From: Lingula anatina
Lineage: Eukaryota > Brachiopoda > Lingulata > Lingulida > Lingulidae
DNA length: 64,000 nt
Direction of reading: 5' to 3'
Assembly (NCBI RefSeq): GCF_001039355.2
Contig: NW_019775512.1
Location: 250,181-314,180 of the forward strand
Numbering within the stretch: position 1 is the first letter of the stretch; each line of letters starts with the position of its first letter. Below are positions 60,539 to 64,000 of this stretch, one piece after another. The notes under the pieces are model-generated. The model saw only the letters and a list, made by a program, of their open reading frames with translations, made no database searches and was not told where the DNA came from. The translations under genes were made by a program, and so were the position numbers.

Positions 60539-62713
60539 GTAAGAAAATGCATTACAATGACTTTTGCTTAGCTATATCTTTTCCAAGCGTTCATATTTTC
60601 CAGGGGCCATTGACCAACTTCGCTCTTTATTAGAGATACATGTAAATCTTTGACGTGAATTCATTAATGCACAAAGAGCACTCCTCTGATGGGGATAGAA
60701 ATGAGATTAACTTGGCTCTTTGGTGATATATGTTATTTCGTTTTTTCTGAGACAATGAAGGCTAAATGTCTTTAGGCTGCAGTTATTACACCGCAATAGC
60801 ACCAATATATCCTCCCGCTGTTTGAAACGAGCTGTTGACTTGAAGAATGCGTCTAGATCGTTCATACACGTACTAGTAGAGTCATTGATGGTAAATGTTC
60901 TTTTGTCAGGGGTTCATTGATATAAAACTCTGTTAGCTACCAGTAGACTTATGAGCCTTCAGGTAAATTAACTCTTTGTGTAGAAAATATGTTTTATAGA
61001 ATAAGAATGCTGGGCATTCAAGCTTGGTTCTATTCACATAATCAAATATAATCCCAGATCTACCGGTATATGCCAAGCACCAGATAACAAGTCTGAGGAA
61101 CTTGCCAAAAACACAGAGATGTCAGCTGCTAAATGATGATAATTTGCCATGTTTGTAGTGTCATAGAGGTTTGTTTATGTGTATAGATCTGGGTGGTGTT
61201 TGTGTTATTAAACAGCTGTTGTTCACCTGGTATGAACTGGGTCAAGTTATGTGCACCTTACCTGCACCCAGAATATGTTTGTTCCTGATGTTGACAGTAG
61301 TCTTTGTCATTATAAAAAGCATTCCACATTACAATACTTTGGGACAATTAACAATAAATGCTGTCTTTGTTGCTGGATTTGGCTCTGAAGAAGCTTTAAT
61401 TATATTATTTTCTGCTATAGGTCTAAGGGTAAGTCATGTAGGATTTTGCCATGCAAGTTTATAGCAGGCAGGTGTGCCAAATTAGATAACATGAGCTACT
61501 TGTTAGTCATATTGTTCAATTTTACTTATTTTATTAGATTTAATTTTGATGTCATTTAAGCAAGTTTTATGTGAAATTGCCATATAAGAAATGTATTGAA
61601 ACTTGTGTATGAATTATCAGAAGATTATAGATAACCCAATAAATGTCACTGTAATAATTAAATGTCACTGTAATATATGCATCCCATGCTCAATAAACTT
61701 ATTTATTATAATTAAGAATCAGTGAATTTTCCCTGGTATAGTTTTTTTAAAAATCAATATATCTAGGACACAAAAGGATATATAAGTTGCCATGGTTTTA
61801 CCTTAATATGCCGTGATTATAAACACAACAATATAATGGCCTTGGTAGTGATTGAAGGAATATGACTAAGGAAATGGCATATTTTCTTTAAGGTGCATCT
61901 ATATCCAGAACATCAACTCAGAGACTGTTACTAAGTGAGAACTCTCAAGAGAAGGCAGAGCAGGCAGGTACAGTACTTTTTTCTACTTGGATATAGCAGC
62001 ATATGAGCATTGCATGCACATATTACCAGTTTACATTCTGGTTTTATCCAACCTAGCAATATTTTAATATGTGTCTGAGAAGAAATTACAAAAATAACTT
62101 CCACTGAATAAGTCAGGGAGTAATTACTAATTATGTGTCAGGCAAAAATTATTGTTTGTTCCACAGGCACCACATTTTACAAATGTTTTATGAACTGCCT
62201 TTCAGAGAAGAAAGCTGCATTGTTATATTGGATTTTATAAATTGCATTTTCCCTCTGTGACAGCTTTTCTCTCTATTGCTTTTAACTCTTTATATTCAGT
62301 ATTGATTATTATAATATTAAAGGAGAGAAAAGAATTGTTCTTATTATAAAGTATCTGAAGCTGAATTTGTGCATTATTGAGCCGTACTGTCTAATTTGTC
62401 ATGTTTCGATACATATGCTTAAAACCTTGTAACAGAGAGAGCCTGTAAATGTGACTGAACATGCCTTCAGAGCTCTAACTTGCTAGTATATACAGGTTAA
62501 GAGTTTTACCAAAGGGTAAAGATTTTGCAGAAGGTACAGATACTTTGACATAACCTCAACAGATGAGGTTATTTTGTAGAGTCTACTTCAGAGGTAACTT
62601 TCCACTTAGCATCCCATTACATCTGGATAAGAACAGATTTTAAAAAAGTAATGTATTTTTACGAGGTCATTGTGTTTCAGTTGTCTGGAGGGAAATAAAA
62701 TCCATATTTCAAC

Positions 62714-63884
62714 ATGGCTACTAGCCAAGTAGCTGCTAGTCACCAAGCTGACGTTAACAAAAATGAGGGAAGAGGAACGACAGCCACAGTACCTACAATA
62801 GCAAAACCACATGCTAAGAAAGGAAGACTCTCAGTAAGATAAATATAAGACTGAGAAGAATATGAATAGTTTAATATTAATTTATCCTTGATGTTTAAAT
62901 CTGGATATTGTACAAAGTTTGATGTTAATATATGCACTAATTCAAATGGTACAGATTTTTTTATTTATTAAAGGATGCATGACTGGAGCAAGGAGGAACT
63001 ATATTCAAATGCAAAATAAGCTTTTATGCTTGTCTCTTTGTTTTATTCCCTTTTTTATGTGAAAGGTAAATAATTTCTTTTGAGTATTGATGTATGGTAA
63101 GAAATTCACACAGGATAAAATGAAGCAAGTTCTTTGGCAAAAGTAAATTCTGTGACATTAGCAATAATCTTAAATTCATCCCAAGTTTCTATGTATGAAA
63201 CTGCGTCACTTTGAAGTCCACAGCAGCTGCCTTTTACAATATATAATATGAAACGTTGTTATATTTTCAGTCTTCCTGTTCAGTAGACAGCATCCACCAT
63301 ATGCATGAACCCACAGACCACATGCTCCTAGCAGTAACCAATCACATCTTCAGAAAAAACTGGCACAGTCTTGGAGAGAAGCTAGGCTTCACTCCAACAG
63401 AGATGAAGAAATATGAAGATAGATACCCCACTGATGAGAAACAGCCAGTACGTAACATTTTATCATGTTTAACTAGGATACTTCATATTTACGGAAACTT
63501 TTTCTTTTATTAGGATTTTGCGTTAGGCTTTTTTGGGTATTTTCCCCCCTTCTTTCTTTTTCTTCTTTAATGATTTACTTAATATTTATATGAGAGGCAG
63601 CAAATAAGTAACTTTATCAGGTGTATTTTTATTTAAATGGTTTGTCTACTGCAATGTCTTCTGAATGGTGTAACTCAATCATTCCAAAGTTTTGTGCCAT
63701 TTTTTTTATTTAAAAAATTCCAATCTGTCTGCAGGTGTTTTTGATGTTAAGAACATGGCGAGACAGGCAGGGAGAATCGGCAACAACGGAACATCTGGAA
63801 GATGCTTTGGCTTCAGTGAGATTGTCTGATGTGGCTGAAGACATTCATGAGCTCTACTGCCTAGAAACTGTGGATGAGTTGTAG
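62714..63884 (+). CDS. FADD-like death-domain protein (no DED)
   Basis: Exons: 62714-62833, 63271-63447, 63735-63884. They total 447 nt, 148 aa, in frame. Residues 1-40 are a Thr/Ala/Lys-rich linker-like N-terminus. Residues about 55-140 form a death domain. The block NWHSLGEKLG (helix 2), then KKYEDRYP (the EDRYP motif shared with FADD), then MLRTWRDRQGESATTEHLEDAL (helices 4-5) and VAEDIHEL aligns in order with the FADD death domain. Such domains build oligomeric signalling platforms by homotypic contacts. Vertebrate FADD also has an N-terminal death effector domain, and none is visible here. An in-frame TAA lies 18 bp upstream of the ATG in the same exon, so the coding start is fixed unless an alternative acceptor skips it. 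It could be an orphan adaptor or a partial isoform. Confidence 0.8.
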
Positions 63885-64000
63885 AAAGGCTGCCCCCTTT
63901 TAAGGCAGAAGTCCAGCAATATGTGTAAAATAGTTGTTCTGCGCAGTTCACATGTAACCTTTTTTGCAGCACATAACTGTGTTAAAGAGGTGGTTAGTGA
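63885..64000 (+). other. 3' UTR of the death-domain gene, continues past the window
   Basis: Follows the TAG at 63882-63884. No polyadenylation signal is seen before the window edge. Confidence 0.5.

Noticed and set aside
61171-61464. 97-codon frame with a hydrophobic stretch upstream of the death-domain gene
   Set aside because: No splice-supported link to the downstream exons and no recognisable motif. Judged chance.

Overview
This is a eukaryotic, animal nuclear window. It is AT-rich, with short coding exons bounded by GT-AG sites, 5' UTR introns, microsatellites, many MITEs and broken transposons, and a 25-base assembly gap. Gene content (IRF, NCOA4, a FADD-like death domain, DDX21, animal-type DHFR) together with BEL/Pao, Tc1/mariner, MULE-like and LINE remnants points to an invertebrate bilaterian, probably marine. 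The recurring words acatgtac and taggccta would fit a mollusc, lancelet or hemichordate, but I cannot fix the phylum. All exon models were built by hand. Every complete gene closes in frame over all of its introns, which is the main support for the models.

Layout. (1) 1-2385, minus: DHFR exons 1-4, with the 3' end outside the window or lost; a candidate first exon of another minus-strand gene lies at 841-899. (2) 2386-2792: short head-to-head promoter interval. (3) 2793-10579, plus: 14-exon DDX21/DDX50-type nucleolar helicase with a TatD-like pseudogene and a LINE fragment in intron 1. (4) 12597-18303, minus: 8-exon interferon regulatory factor. A likely noncoding first exon and a cluster of kappaB-type sites lie 9 kb upstream, at 27405-27840. 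(5) 18.3-36.5 kb: gene-poor region of satellite-like repeats, a divergent tandem duplication, a degenerate Tc1/mariner element with terminal inverted repeats, hairpin MITEs and the N gap. (6) 37633-45513, minus: 6-exon NCOA4, the ferritinophagy receptor. (7) 45.5-49.6 kb: MITE-rich intergenic region with a LINE 3' remnant. (8) 49645-52876, plus: 6-exon calcineurin-B-like protein with degenerate EF-hands. (9) 53-60 kb: transposon graveyard with a BEL/Pao 5' end, a probable solo LTR, a MULE-like transposase and a palindromic MITE. (10) 62714-63884, plus: 3-exon FADD-like death-domain protein.

The genes do not form one pathway. DHFR (folate) and DDX21 (ribosome biogenesis) are growth-linked and probably share a promoter. 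IRF and the death-domain protein are both innate-immune or cell-death signalling types. NCOA4 controls ferritin turnover. The most interesting leads are the kappaB cluster that may drive the IRF, the death-domain gene with no visible DED, the calcineurin-B-like protein whose calcium loops have decayed, and the Trp-Leu motif array in NCOA4.
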